From GCA-002712045 sp028112705 (GTDB lineage: Bacteria > Pseudomonadota > Alphaproteobacteria > Rhodobacterales > Rhodobacteraceae), in assembly GCA_028112705.1 (NCBI GenBank), contig JAOGYN010000009.1, forward strand, positions 17,483-81,482: a stretch of 64,000 nt of DNA, given 5' to 3'. The notes under the pieces are model-generated. The model was not told where the DNA came from. It saw only the letters and a program-made list of their open reading frames with translations, and searched no databases. Below are positions 27,626 to 36,978 of this stretch, in pieces (within the stretch, counting starts at the first letter, position 1; the number at the start of each line of letters is the position of its first letter). Position numbers and translations under genes: made by a program.

Positions 27626-28567
27626 ATGAGTTTAAAAACTAGAATAGCAACCGCTATGGTTGCGGGTCTTGTTGCGGTAGGTTTTGCTGGATCGGCCTCT
27701 TCAGGTGGAATGCTTAAAGTTCCTGTTCCAGATTGGACTGGCGGCGCAGTTACCTGTGAAGTGTATCATTATATTTTAGAAAATGAGATGGGATATAAAG
27801 TAAAACGTATTACTATGCCCTCTGGACCAGGTGTTGCTGAAGGTGAGCGCGCAGGTGATCTAGATTTTCATTGTGAAAGCTGGCCATCTTACTCAACCAC
27901 AAATGATATATACATCAAAGAATGGGGTGGTGATGGTAGCATAATAAAACTTGGTGATGTTGGGGTTATTGGAACAAGTAGTTATTTTATCCCGTCTTAC
28001 CTTATTCAGGCAAATGGTGGACCTATCACAAATAATCCTACAATAGCTGACATGAATGATCACGTTGATCTATTTAAAGCAATGGACACTGGAGATAGAG
28101 GTAGACTACTAGGATGCCCTACACCTGCTTGGGAATGTAGTGACCAGGAGCGTTTAGATGCTTTAGGTGTTAATTTCAAAGCTATAGAACTAGGTTCTGG
28201 GACGGCTCACTGGGCAGAAGTAAAAGCAGCATGTGAAAGAAAAGAACCATTCATAGCTTATGCTTGGACACCACATTGGATCTTTGCTGTATGTGACTTG
28301 GTTGCTGTTGAATTACCAGCATTTGATGACAATAAGACTTGGCCTGCGACAGGTTGGGATGTTGACATAACATATAATGCTGGTCGTCCAGGAATGGAAA
28401 CAGAGCATCCAAAAGTTGTTCAATTACTTAGAACTGCACATTTAACAAATGAACAGCAATCAGGTATGATAAAAGCTGTTGATATTGATGGTGGGGATCT
28501 TGAAGAAGTTGTGGCTGCATGGATGGAAGCAAACCGTGATGTTTGGTCTTCATGGGTTCCTGATTGA
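27626..28567 (+). CDS. proX: Glycine betaine-type ABC transporter substrate-binding protein
   Basis: A 313-residue periplasmic protein with a signal peptide (cleavage near SASSG) and an OpuAC/ProX fold. It has an aromatic-rich ligand box, with tryptophans in PDWTGG, CESWPSY, TAHWAEV and TPHWIF giving the Trp/Tyr cage that binds quaternary ammonium groups by cation-pi contacts. A strong AAAGGGAG ribosome site precedes the ATG. It follows the fused permease and ends in a terminator. Glycine betaine, carnitine, proline betaine or choline may be the ligand; the Rieske oxygenase nearby suggests the import is catabolic as well as osmoprotective. Confidence 0.9.
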   Translation: MSLKTRIATAMVAGLVAVGFAGSASSGGMLKVPVPDWTGGAVTCEVYHYILENEMGYKVKRITMPSGPGVAEGERAGDLDFHCESWPSYSTTNDIYIKEWGGDGSIIKLGDVGVIGTSSYFIPSYLIQANGGPITNNPTIADMNDHVDLFKAMDTGDRGRLLGCPTPAWECSDQERLDALGVNFKAIELGSGTAHWAEVKAACERKEPFIAYAWTPHWIFAVCDLVAVELPAFDDNKTWPATGWDVDITYNAGRPGMETEHPKVVQLLRTAHLTNEQQSGMIKAVDIDGGDLEEVVAAWMEANRDVWSSWVPD

Positions 28568-28590
28568 TCTGACATAGCATAAATTAATTT

Positions 28591-28618
28591 TGGGCTCCTT
28601 TTGAGGGGCCCATTTTTT
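28591..28618 (+). terminator. Intrinsic terminator after proX
   Basis: TGGGCTCC (28591-28598) pairs with GGGGCCCA (28605-28612), one G-U pair, six-base loop, followed by six T. It closes the permease/binding protein transcript. Confidence 0.88.
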
Positions 28619-28631
28619 GAGTGAGCTAAAA

Positions 28632-29510
28632 ATGGGTCATAATAATAGTAAAGAATTTACGGGAATAATTTTTATTATCTTAGCTTCACTAAGTGTAGCG
28701 TTATTACCTAATTCTGCTAAATTTGCCTTTTCTGATGGGGCTGGAATGATGACCTTGCTAATGACAAGGGGTATAATTGGTTTGTTTTTACTTACCAGTT
28801 TACTGATAATAACGCGTAGTTCATTTTTCTTACCAAAATCCCTTATAATTATTTCTATTTTTAATGCTGTTTTAGCTCTGGGTATGATTGTAGCATTATA
28901 TTTGGCAATTCTGTATATCGATATTAGTCTATCAATTCTAATTCTGTGCTTATTTCCTGTCGTTATTGCTATAATATATCATTTACGGGGTGTGGAATTT
29001 GTTAATTTAATACAATGGACTTGCATAACCCTTGTTTTAGTTGGTTTAGCTTTATTAATTCTAAATGATAAGTCTACCATTAGCTTCCTAGGTATTTTTT
29101 TTAGTGTTCTAGGTATGATTTGCGCAGTTATTACGACTTTCTTATCAAATAAGCTTATCAATGAAATAGGTGCCTTAACTACGACGTTTTATTTGACTCT
29201 TTGGGGCTTCTTGATTTTGTTGTTAGCGCTCTTATTCACTAATGATTATTTTCCGCCTCAAACAAATTTAGGTTGGGCTGCAATTGTAATTAATGGGACG
29301 TTTAATATAGGGGCCTGGGCTTTCTTTTTTGCTGGTATGCAAAGAATTGGTGCGACTAGGGCCTCAATGTTAACTTCAGTTGATCCAATTTTTGCGGCGA
29401 TTATTGCATATTTTCTTTTTGACCAATTCTTTTCTTTAATCCAATGGGTTGGTTTTTTCCTGGTTATCATTTCCTTATTTGGATTTGAATACTTTAAGAA
29501 AAAGACCTAA
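28632..29510 (+). CDS. DMT superfamily (EamA) transporter
   Basis: A 292-residue protein with about ten transmembrane helices and two EamA repeats, ending in a short lysine-rich tail (FEYFKKKT). A TTG at 28617 is in frame but falls inside the proX terminator T tract; ATG 28632 is chosen. Its 3' end overlaps the convergent serine hydrolase gene by four bases. Substrate unknown. Confidence 0.75.
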   Translation: MGHNNSKEFTGIIFIILASLSVALLPNSAKFAFSDGAGMMTLLMTRGIIGLFLLTSLLIITRSSFFLPKSLIIISIFNAVLALGMIVALYLAILYIDISLSILILCLFPVVIAIIYHLRGVEFVNLIQWTCITLVLVGLALLILNDKSTISFLGIFFSVLGMICAVITTFLSNKLINEIGALTTTFYLTLWGFLILLLALLFTNDYFPPQTNLGWAAIVINGTFNIGAWAFFFAGMQRIGATRASMLTSVDPIFAAIIAYFLFDQFFSLIQWVGFFLVIISLFGFEYFKKKT

Positions 29511-30661
29511 TAATCCTGAGCAATACTATCCATCATTTTGACCATACCCACAGAATAATCCAAATCCATCGCATCTTTATTCTGCAAAACAGAAAAGAAT
29601 GATATAGAAATACCTGTATCTAGATTAGCTAACATAAATTGACCCCCATAACCTCCATGGCCCAACCAAACCCCATTAGTCATGGTCTGATTGGAGTAAT
29701 TATAAAAGTCTTTTGGCGGAAGATTCTTTGGTCCAGGATTTTTTCTTGTGTTTTCAATATAATCTTTATCTCCTACTGCTTTTCCATTTACGCCCATTCC
29801 ATATCTGCAAAAAAGCTGCCCAAAACGCGCTAAGTCTCTAGTACAAAGATTGACACCTCCATCCACAACTGGAAACCCTGCTCTATCGGTGTGCATGTGC
29901 CAATTTCCTTCAATTCCGATAGCTTCAACAATGCTAATCATCCAATCCCGTAAGCTGCGTTTACTAACCCGCTCTGCCACCCAAGCTAGTACATCTGTAT
30001 TTGCAGATTTGTAATCTGCATATCCGGTCGTGTTTTCCAGAGAATCTCCAACTTGCTGTATTGAGCATAAAAATTCTTTTTGGGTTACTTCAGGAATCTG
30101 ATCTGAGGGTAAACGCCAGCCAAGAGTTGTTTCATGTATAAAGCTACTTGCAAAAGGGTCGCTGTAATCTTCTGTGTAGTTATTAGCTAAGTTCATGTTT
30201 AATACTTGCTGTACTGTAGCGTTGGCGTAACCTGTTCCTATTTCTGGTATATAATCTTTTATTTGTTTTTTTGGATCTAGTGTTCCATTAGATATAAGTT
30301 CACCACAAATTAAGTTAAGCGTCATTTTACTAATCGACATAATTGTATGTGGATGAGTATGATGAAAATCATCAGCGTAAGCTTCGAATATTAATTCCTG
30401 ATTTTTTAATACAACCATCCCTGAGAAATGTTCAGTTTCAATCAGTTTTTTTACATCAGGGCGACTTCCAATACTGGCATCGATATTGGTATCAAGCTGT
30501 AGTATTTCAGCAGCTCTGAAAGATACTGAGTAACGAGGAATTCTATATAAATTATGGTATCCGTGTCTTCTAGTTTGTGGTTGATTCCACCTCGCCTTAT
30601 TATCATCAGTAACGTTAAGATCTGGATTGGGGTAACTAATAATCTGTTTTAGTTTTGCCAT
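29507..30661 (-). CDS. Serine hydrolase, beta-lactamase family
   Basis: A 384-residue protein with the nucleophile motif S109-I-S-K112, a YKSANTD segment giving the catalytic tyrosine region at about 210, and HGGYGGQFMLA near residue 350 in the position of the KTG-like box. No signal peptide is evident, so it is likely a cytosolic esterase or amidohydrolase of the class C-like group. It faces the DMT exporter and is preceded by 268 bases (30662-30929) in which I see no gene and only weak promoter-like A+T stretches upstream of argH. Confidence 0.72.
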   Translation of the reverse strand: MAKLKQIISYPNPDLNVTDDNKARWNQPQTRRHGYHNLYRIPRYSVSFRAAEILQLDTNIDASIGSRPDVKKLIETEHFSGMVVLKNQELIFEAYADDFHHTHPHTIMSISKMTLNLICGELISNGTLDPKKQIKDYIPEIGTGYANATVQQVLNMNLANNYTEDYSDPFASSFIHETTLGWRLPSDQIPEVTQKEFLCSIQQVGDSLENTTGYADYKSANTDVLAWVAERVSKRSLRDWMISIVEAIGIEGNWHMHTDRAGFPVVDGGVNLCTRDLARFGQLFCRYGMGVNGKAVGDKDYIENTRKNPGPKNLPPKDFYNYSNQTMTNGVWLGHGGYGGQFMLANLDTGISISFFSVLQNKDAMDLDYSVGMVKMMDSIAQDY

Positions 30662-30929
30662 GATTTCTTCCTTATTTGCAAGATATGGGTTGCGTTCAAG
30701 CTTGCATTAAATTCACTGGTAATATTAATATACATTTCTTGATTTTTGAACTTTAAGCAATATTTTTTTGCTGTTTATTTGATAGTTTTGAATTTAATTT
30801 CTGGGAAATATTTGACCAAATTAGCTATTAGAGTCAATTGATTTGCACCTGAGTACAAGTCAAAGTATATGGTTACATGATTTAAATGTTTAAACGGGTT
30901 GGCTAAGCCTTATTATGTAAAGATACATC

Positions 30930-32327
30930 ATGACTGATAAAATAAAATCTAATGTAATGTGGGGTGGCCGATTTGAAGATGGCCCAGATGCGCTAATGGA
31001 AAGAATTAATGCTTCAATTAATTTTGATAAGCGTCTTTATGCTCAGGATATTGAAGGGTCTCGCGTTCATTCGATAATGTTGGCCAGGCAGGGGATTATT
31101 GATAAAAAAGAAGCTGATTTGATTTGTGAAGGCTTATCAAAAATACTGCTTGAAATTGAATCTGGGGAGTTTGAGTTTAAAGAGTCTTTAGAAGATATTC
31201 ACATGAATATTGAATCCCGTCTTGCCGAAATTATAGGTGATGTGGCAGGCAAGCTTCATACAGCCAGATCTAGAAATGATCAGGTGGCTTTAGATTTCAG
31301 AATGTGGACGCGTCAACAAATTGATTTATGTCTAAAAGGATTACATGAAATAATTGAAGTGTTTATTAATCAAGCCGAACATTATGGCGATTTAATAATG
31401 CCGGGCTTTACACATTTACAAGTTGCTCAACCAGTGACTTGGGGCCACCATATGATGGCGTATGTGGAAATGTTTGGACGTGATTTAGAACGATTTCATG
31501 ATGCGCGAAAAAGAATGAATGAATGCCCCTTAGGCGCCGCTGCGTTAGCGGGGACTTCTTTCCCTATCGATCGTTATTATACGTCTGATAATCTTGGATT
31601 CGATAGACCCACAGCAAACTCTTTAGATAGTACCTCTGATAGAGATTTTGCTTTAGAATTTTTGTCTGCCTCTGCGATTTGTGCTACACATCTAAGTAGG
31701 TTTTCTGAAGAATTAGTAATTTGGTCATCTTCACAATTTGGATTTGTTAATATTTCGGAAAGATTTTCAAGTGGTTCCTCTATAATGCCTCAAAAGAAAA
31801 ACCCTGATGCCGCTGAGTTGATTAGGGCCAAAGGTTCTCGTATCAATGGATCGTTAATTGCACTTTTAACTACTATGAAAGGTTTGCCCCTTACTTACTC
31901 AAAAGATATGCAAGAAGATAAGGAGCAAGTTTTTGATGCTGCTGATACTTTGTTGTTATCTTTGGCCGCAATGAGTGGAATGCTAAGAGAATTAACTCCT
32001 AACAAAGAAATCTTGGAAAATGCAGCATCAAAAGGATTTTCTACAGCAACTGACTTAGCAGATTGGTTGGTTAAAAATATAAACATACCTTTTCGTGAGG
32101 CCCATAAAATTACTGGTCAAATAGTAAAGATAGCCGAAAGAAACGGATGTGATTTGAGCGACCTTAGTTTAGGTGAGCTGCAAGAAGTTAATCAATTCAT
32201 CAATAAAGGTGTTTACTCAGTCTTAGGTATAAAAAACTCGGTTAATTCACGTGACAGCTACGGGGGAACATCACCAAAAGAAGTAAAGAAACAAATAGTG
32301 AATTGGAAAAAGAAGATGTCAAAATGA
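30930..32327 (+). CDS. argH: Argininosuccinate lyase
   Basis: A 465-residue enzyme of the fumarase/aspartase superfamily with the signature GSSIMPQKKNPDAAELIR (flexible loop with the catalytic Ser) and the N-terminal MWGGRFEDGPDALMERINAS typical of ArgH. It splits argininosuccinate into arginine and fumarate, the last step of arginine synthesis. Its stop overlaps the start of a 35-residue lipoprotein gene (ATGA), and lysA follows, an order I recall as common in alphaproteobacteria. Confidence 0.96.
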   Translation: MTDKIKSNVMWGGRFEDGPDALMERINASINFDKRLYAQDIEGSRVHSIMLARQGIIDKKEADLICEGLSKILLEIESGEFEFKESLEDIHMNIESRLAEIIGDVAGKLHTARSRNDQVALDFRMWTRQQIDLCLKGLHEIIEVFINQAEHYGDLIMPGFTHLQVAQPVTWGHHMMAYVEMFGRDLERFHDARKRMNECPLGAAALAGTSFPIDRYYTSDNLGFDRPTANSLDSTSDRDFALEFLSASAICATHLSRFSEELVIWSSSQFGFVNISERFSSGSSIMPQKKNPDAAELIRAKGSRINGSLIALLTTMKGLPLTYSKDMQEDKEQVFDAADTLLLSLAAMSGMLRELTPNKEILENAASKGFSTATDLADWLVKNINIPFREAHKITGQIVKIAERNGCDLSDLSLGELQEVNQFINKGVYSVLGIKNSVNSRDSYGGTSPKEVKKQIVNWKKKMSK

Positions 32328-32431
32328 GATTGATTAAATTGTCATTTATAATTTGCTTTACTGTGCTGGTATCCTGTGGTGTTGCAGGAGATCCAACCAG
32401 ACCAGAGAGTATAAAAAAAATTAGTAATTAG
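32324..32431 (+). CDS. Small LptM-like lipoprotein between argH and lysA
   Basis: A 35-residue reading frame starting inside the argH stop (ATGA overlap). It consists of a lysine/arginine-containing start, a hydrophobic core and the lipobox LVSC-G with lipidated Cys18, then a short polar tail with GDPTRPE. The position between argH and lysA, the lipobox and a small G-x-x-G-x-P segment match the tiny lipoproteins related to LptM (YifL), which assist maturation of the LPS translocon LptDE in enterobacteria. Function here is by analogy. Confidence 0.7.
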   Translation: MRLIKLSFIICFTVLVSCGVAGDPTRPESIKKISN

Positions 32432-32610
32432 GTATTGGCTCTAGTTTCAAAACTACAATCAAAATTAGTTTTTTTACTAATCTATTCTTTTATAAAATAA
32501 TAATAAATTAAACTTCGTGATCTCATATGGCGCCTTGGGTTTAAATTGTTTTACAAGTGGGTTAAATTTAGTTGTTATCAATTTTGATAAGAACTTTTGG
32601 AAAGAGTCTA

Positions 32611-33876
32611 ATGGATAATTTTAATTATAAAGTTGACCAACTCCATATCGAGGATGTTGCGATTAGTGATATTGCCTCATCGGTTGGCACCCCGTTTTAT
32701 GTATACTCCCAATCTTCTATCGAGGAAAATTATAGAGATTTCGAAAATGCCATGTCTGGTACAAAATACCTTATTTGTTACGCAATGAAGGCTAATTCAA
32801 ATCAAGCAGTGCTAAAAATTCTTGGTAATTTAGGTGCTGGAATGGATGTCGTGTCGGGTGGTGAATATTTGCGGGCTAAAGCTGCTGGCATTCCAAGTGA
32901 CCGTATTGTGTTTTCTGGTGTTGGTAAAACACGTGACGAAATAAGTTTGGCTATAAAAGGGGGGATACGACAATTTAATGTTGAGAGCGAACCCGAATTA
33001 ATTGAAATTTCAAAAGTAGCTTCAGAACTTGGTGTTGAAGTTCCCATAACTATAAGAATTAACCCAGATGTTGATGCTAAAACTCACTCTAAAATTTCAA
33101 CAGGAAAATCTGAGAATAAATTTGGCATACCAATTGTTAGTGCTAGAAAAACTTATGCTTTTGCTGCCTCCCTACAAGGAATAAGAATTATTGGAATTGA
33201 TGTTCATATAGGTAGTCAATTAACTGATTTAAAGCCATATAAAGATGCTTTCACTAAGATACGTCAGTTGACAGAAGAGTTGAGGGTGGATGGGCATAAT
33301 ATTTTTAGGTTAGATTTGGGTGGTGGTTTAGGAATATCTTATGAGAGTTCTAGCAATAATATCCCGTCACCAGATGATTATGGCTGCTTGATTAAAGAAA
33401 TCTTTGACGGGCTGGATTGTGAGTTGGAGCTGGAGCCAGGGCGTTGGATTGTGGGTAATGCTGGTTTAATGATTAGTTCAGTTATTTATCCTAAAGAAGG
33501 TGAAGGGAGAAATTTTCTAATAATTGATGCAGCAATGAATGATTTGTTGAGGCCAGCGTTATATGACGCTTATCACGATTTAATGCCTGTTAATAAACCG
33601 TCTGATGGCATCGAATTAGAAAAATATGATATCGTTGGGCCCGTATGTGAAACAGGTGATACTTTTGCTATTCAACGGGCAATTCCCAATATGGCACCAG
33701 GTGAATTATTAGCGTTTAGATCTGCTGGAGCTTATGGTGCAGTTATGGCATCAGAATATAATTCAAGGCCACTAATTCCAGAAGTTTTAGTAAGCGGAAA
33801 TAAATTTGAAGTGATTAGAGCTCGTCCTAGTATCCAAGATATCATTAGTAGAGATAATCTTCCTGATTGGTTGTAA
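32611..33876 (+). CDS. lysA: Diaminopimelate decarboxylase
   Basis: A 421-residue fold-type III PLP decarboxylase, last step of lysine synthesis. The PLP lysine is K60 in YAMKANSN, the glycine loop is LDLGGGLGISY, EPGRWIVGNAG holds the phosphate-binding region, and the substrate cysteine is in GPVCETGD. The frame extends to a TTG at 32572, but ATG 32611 has GGAAAG upstream and gives the normal family length. Confidence 0.95.
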   Translation: MDNFNYKVDQLHIEDVAISDIASSVGTPFYVYSQSSIEENYRDFENAMSGTKYLICYAMKANSNQAVLKILGNLGAGMDVVSGGEYLRAKAAGIPSDRIVFSGVGKTRDEISLAIKGGIRQFNVESEPELIEISKVASELGVEVPITIRINPDVDAKTHSKISTGKSENKFGIPIVSARKTYAFAASLQGIRIIGIDVHIGSQLTDLKPYKDAFTKIRQLTEELRVDGHNIFRLDLGGGLGISYESSSNNIPSPDDYGCLIKEIFDGLDCELELEPGRWIVGNAGLMISSVIYPKEGEGRNFLIIDAAMNDLLRPALYDAYHDLMPVNKPSDGIELEKYDIVGPVCETGDTFAIQRAIPNMAPGELLAFRSAGAYGAVMASEYNSRPLIPEVLVSGNKFEVIRARPSIQDIISRDNLPDWL

Positions 33877-33878
33877 GA

Positions 33879-34445
33879 TTACTTGGCTTGTACTTCTGTG
33901 TGACGTGAGCAGGTTATCATGTGGTTATTTACCAATCCAGCAGCTTCCATGAATGCGTAAACGATTGTTGGCCCGCAGTAGCGATATCCAAGCTTCTTGA
34001 GATCTTTTGATATTTGTTCAGACAAATTGGTTGAGTTTGGAATTTCAGATTGTGTTTGCACCTTTGACTGAAGAGTTTGATGATTTGTGTATTTCCAAAA
34101 AAAATTATTAAAGCCTTGGTCTTTCTCAATATCTAAAAAAATTTTTGCATTTTGGACTGTAGCTTCTATTTTCCCCCTGTGCCTAATAATACCTTTATTC
34201 TGAAGCAGAGTAGTGATTTTTAGTTCATCATATTTGGCAACAATCTCAGGTTGAAAATTATCGAATGCTTTTCTAAATGATTCTCGTTTTTTAAGGATGG
34301 TTATCCAACTTAAACCAGCTTGGAATCCCTCCAAGGTTAGTTTTTCCCAAAGCATTTTACTATTATGTTCTGGAACACCCCATTCTGTATCATGATATTG
34401 GATATATAAGGCATCATCACCGGGCCAAGGACATCTTTCTTCCAT
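33879..34445 (-). CDS. tag: DNA-3-methyladenine glycosylase I
   Basis: About 188 residues of the Tag family, a base-excision repair enzyme removing 3-methyladenine. The N-terminal EERCPWPG and C-terminal HMITCSRH contain the zinc-snap cysteines and histidines, and YHDTEWGVP holds the third ligand and the base pocket. ATG 34445 follows AGAGAAG; a GTG at 34463 is an alternative. It is convergent with lysA, ends three bases apart. The 34446-34724 gap is A+T-rich and holds no convincing gene. Confidence 0.93.
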   Translation of the reverse strand: MEERCPWPGDDALYIQYHDTEWGVPEHNSKMLWEKLTLEGFQAGLSWITILKKRESFRKAFDNFQPEIVAKYDELKITTLLQNKGIIRHRGKIEATVQNAKIFLDIEKDQGFNNFFWKYTNHQTLQSKVQTQSEIPNSTNLSEQISKDLKKLGYRYCGPTIVYAFMEAAGLVNNHMITCSRHTEVQAK

Positions 34446-34724
34446 AATAGTCTTCTCTAGCACTTCATTTTAAAAATATATTTATGTTATAGTTGCTATT
34501 ATTATTAAATGTCAAAAATACAAAAAGATCTATTTAGGAATTTAGTTGAAAATTAACTTTACAAATACCTACCAAACTGACTCTATAAGAAATTTTAAGT
34601 CTCAAAAAATAATTATTGCGCAATATAATTATATAAATTATATTAAAATAGAAATAAAATTACTATTAGAATCATTTTGTAAGTTTTGGCCAAATTATAT
34701 TACTTACATGAAGAGGACTAATTT

Positions 34725-35900
34725 ATGACTAATATTGTTATTGCATCTGCAGCTCGAACAGCGGTTGGTAGTTTTGGTGGTTCATTCGCCAATATACCTG
34801 CTCATGATTTGGGCTCTGCGGTATTAAAGGAGGTTGTTGAAAGATCTGGTATTGATAAGTCAGAGGTTTCAGAAACCATAATGGGCCAAGTTTTGGCAGC
34901 TGGGCAGGGTCAAAATCCTGCACGTCAAGCACATATCAATGCAGGATTGCCAATTAAAAGTGCTGCATGGGGTATCAATCAAGTGTGTGGATCAGGGTTG
35001 CGAGCTGTTGCGATTGCCGCTCAACATATCCAGCTGGAAGATGCTTCTATCGTTATTGCTGGTGGTCAAGAAAGTATGTCGTTAAGCCCTCATGTGGCAT
35101 TAATGCGTTCAGGTCAAAAAATGGGTGATATGGCTTTTGTGGACTCTATGATCAAGGACGGACTTTGGGACGCATTTAATGGTTATCATATGGGAAATAC
35201 GGCTGAAAACATTGCAAAAAAATGGCAAATTTCTCGGGATACTCAAGATGAATTTGCTGTTTCTTCCCAAAATAAAGCTGAGGTTGCTTTAAAAGCTGGA
35301 AAATTTGCAAACGAAATAGTTCCATTCACAATTTCTACTCGGAAAGGTGACATCATTGTTAATGTAGATGAGTATATCCGGCATGGAGCGACAATGGATA
35401 CAATGAAAAAGCTTAAACCAGCTTTTGACCGAGAAGGGAGCGTAACAGCAGCTAATGCGTCTGGCATAAATGATGGGGCAGCCGCCGCGTTGATGATGAC
35501 AGCTAAGGAAGCAGAGAGAAGAGGTGTCGAGCCTTTAGCTCGTATTGTTTCCTATGCAACTGTGGGGGTTGATCCTTCTATAATGGGTATTGGACCGGTT
35601 GGTGCCTCTAAGAAAGCTTTAGAAAAAGCCAATTGGAAAGTTAATGATTTGGATCTGATAGAATCTAATGAAGCTTTCGCCGCTCAGGCATGTGCTGTGA
35701 ATAAGGAAATGGGTTGGGATCCATCTATCGTCAATGTAAATGGTGGCGCTATCGCAATTGGACATCCCATAGGCGCATCTGGTTGTCGAATTTTGAATAC
35801 CCTATTATTTGAGATGCAGAAGAGAAATGCAAAAAAAGGTCTTGCTACACTATGTATTGGTGGGGGAATGGGTGTCGCCATGTGTTTAGAGCGATTTTAA
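34725..35900 (+). CDS. phaA: Acetyl-CoA acetyltransferase (thiolase)
   Basis: A 391-residue biosynthetic thiolase: nucleophile C88 in NQVCGSGLRA, catalytic His in AIGHPIGASG and second Cys in LCIGGGMGVAMC. It condenses two acetyl-CoA to acetoacetyl-CoA or runs in reverse. The downstream gene encodes acetoacetyl-CoA reductase, 20 bases after the stop, the classic phaAB pair. No phaC synthase is in the window, so the pair could serve polyhydroxybutyrate, the ethylmalonyl-CoA pathway, or both; the latter agrees with the malyl-CoA lyase at the window start. Confidence 0.95.
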   Translation: MTNIVIASAARTAVGSFGGSFANIPAHDLGSAVLKEVVERSGIDKSEVSETIMGQVLAAGQGQNPARQAHINAGLPIKSAAWGINQVCGSGLRAVAIAAQHIQLEDASIVIAGGQESMSLSPHVALMRSGQKMGDMAFVDSMIKDGLWDAFNGYHMGNTAENIAKKWQISRDTQDEFAVSSQNKAEVALKAGKFANEIVPFTISTRKGDIIVNVDEYIRHGATMDTMKKLKPAFDREGSVTAANASGINDGAAAALMMTAKEAERRGVEPLARIVSYATVGVDPSIMGIGPVGASKKALEKANWKVNDLDLIESNEAFAAQACAVNKEMGWDPSIVNVNGGAIAIGHPIGASGCRILNTLLFEMQKRNAKKGLATLCIGGGMGVAMCLERF

Positions 35901-35920
35901 TTTATATAGAAGGAACTAAA

Positions 35921-36643
35921 ATGAAACGAATAGCATTGGTTACTGGCGGTACCCGTGGCATTGGAGCCGCTATTAGTAGCGCTCTTCAACATGGGGGTTA
36001 TACTGTGGCTGCAACATATTTTGGTGATGATGAAGCCGCAAAAAACTTTAGCCGTGACACAGGAATTTCTACATATAAATGGTCAGTTTCCGATTATGAT
36101 TCTTGTGTGATGGGCATAAAAAAAGTTGAAGAAGATCTAGGCACTATCGATATTTTAGTGAACAACGCAGGTATAACCAGAGATGCCATGTTTCATAAAA
36201 TTACTTTTAGTCAGTGGAAAGAAGTCATAGATACAAATCTTAATGGTGTTTTTAATATGACCCATCCAATTTGGAATGGCATGCGGGATCGAAAATTTGG
36301 TCGAGTAATAAATATTTCCTCTATAAATGGTCAAAAAGGCCAGATGGGACAGGTTAATTATTCAGCTGCCAAGTCTGGGGACATAGGTTTCTCTAAAGCT
36401 TTAGCCCAGGAAGGCGCTTTTAAAGGAATTACAGTTAACACAATTTGCCCAGGCTACATAGCAACAGATATGGTAAAGGCAGTTCCAGAAAAAGTGCGGG
36501 ATGCTATAATTTCTCAAATTCCTGTTGGCAGATTGGGAGAAGCTTCTGAAATAGCCAGATGCGTAATATTTTTAGCCTCTGATCAAGCTGGATTTATTAC
36601 AGGATCAACAATAACGGCAAATGGAGGCCAGTATATAGTATAA
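35921..36643 (+). CDS. phaB: Acetoacetyl-CoA reductase
   Basis: A 240-residue SDR with VTGGTRGIGAAIS, NNAGITRDAMFHKIT, catalytic Ser in NISSINGQKGQMGQ and YSAAKSGDIGF with Tyr/Lys. The QKGQxGQ(V)NYSAAK pattern is diagnostic for PhaB, which reduces acetoacetyl-CoA to (R)-3-hydroxybutyryl-CoA with NADPH. The frame is open further upstream, but ATG 35921 has AGAAGGA in front and gives the normal length. Confidence 0.94.
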   Translation: MKRIALVTGGTRGIGAAISSALQHGGYTVAATYFGDDEAAKNFSRDTGISTYKWSVSDYDSCVMGIKKVEEDLGTIDILVNNAGITRDAMFHKITFSQWKEVIDTNLNGVFNMTHPIWNGMRDRKFGRVINISSINGQKGQMGQVNYSAAKSGDIGFSKALAQEGAFKGITVNTICPGYIATDMVKAVPEKVRDAIISQIPVGRLGEASEIARCVIFLASDQAGFITGSTITANGGQYIV

Positions 36644-36677
36644 TTAAAGGCTAAAAATTAATTTTAAAAAAGTTTAT

Positions 36678-36851
36678 CTAATTATATTTTTCTTCCAGCC
36701 GATAAATTTTTTCCTTGAGTTTTAGCTTTAGTTTTTTTAGCAGTATGATATTTTCGTAGTTGATTGAAAGGTTATTTTGAGCGCTTACTATTTCATTTTT
36801 AAGGGATTTATGCTTTTGCTTTAATTTTTTTATATGATTACTCAATGACAT
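36678..36851 (-). CDS. YdcH/DUF465 family small protein
   Basis: A 57-residue, strongly helical and charged protein starting MSLSNHIKKLKQKHKSLKNE and ending in KLKEKIYRLEEK. This is the pattern of the DUF465/YdcH family: two helices around a short linker, with the conserved LK-KLKLKL-I second helix. AAGGAG lies about ten bases upstream of the ATG. Function is unknown. It is a single gene on the minus strand, antiparallel to phaB. Confidence 0.72.
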   Translation of the reverse strand: MSLSNHIKKLKQKHKSLKNEIVSAQNNLSINYENIILLKKLKLKLKEKIYRLEEKYN

Positions 36852-36978
36852 AATTTAGATGCTCCTTTTTTATCATGGGTCAATTAAACATCAATAAGTT
36901 CAAAAAACCTAAAACTTTTTTTTAAATAAGTAGTTTAGGCAAAAAAGTGCCCGTAGAATGCAAAACCTACAAAGCTCT

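Noticed and set aside
34546..34728. 60-residue open frame upstream of phaA
   Set aside because: Low-complexity, Asn/Ile/Lys-rich translation of A+T-rich DNA, overlapping the phaA start; no family resemblance.
34725..36643. Complete polyhydroxybutyrate operon
   Set aside because: phaA and phaB are present, but neither phaC nor a phasin gene is in the window, so storage polymer synthesis cannot be claimed.
36901..36945. Terminator-like inverted repeat CCTAAA...TTTAGG
   Set aside because: Short A+T-rich stem with a long loop and no clear T tract on either strand.
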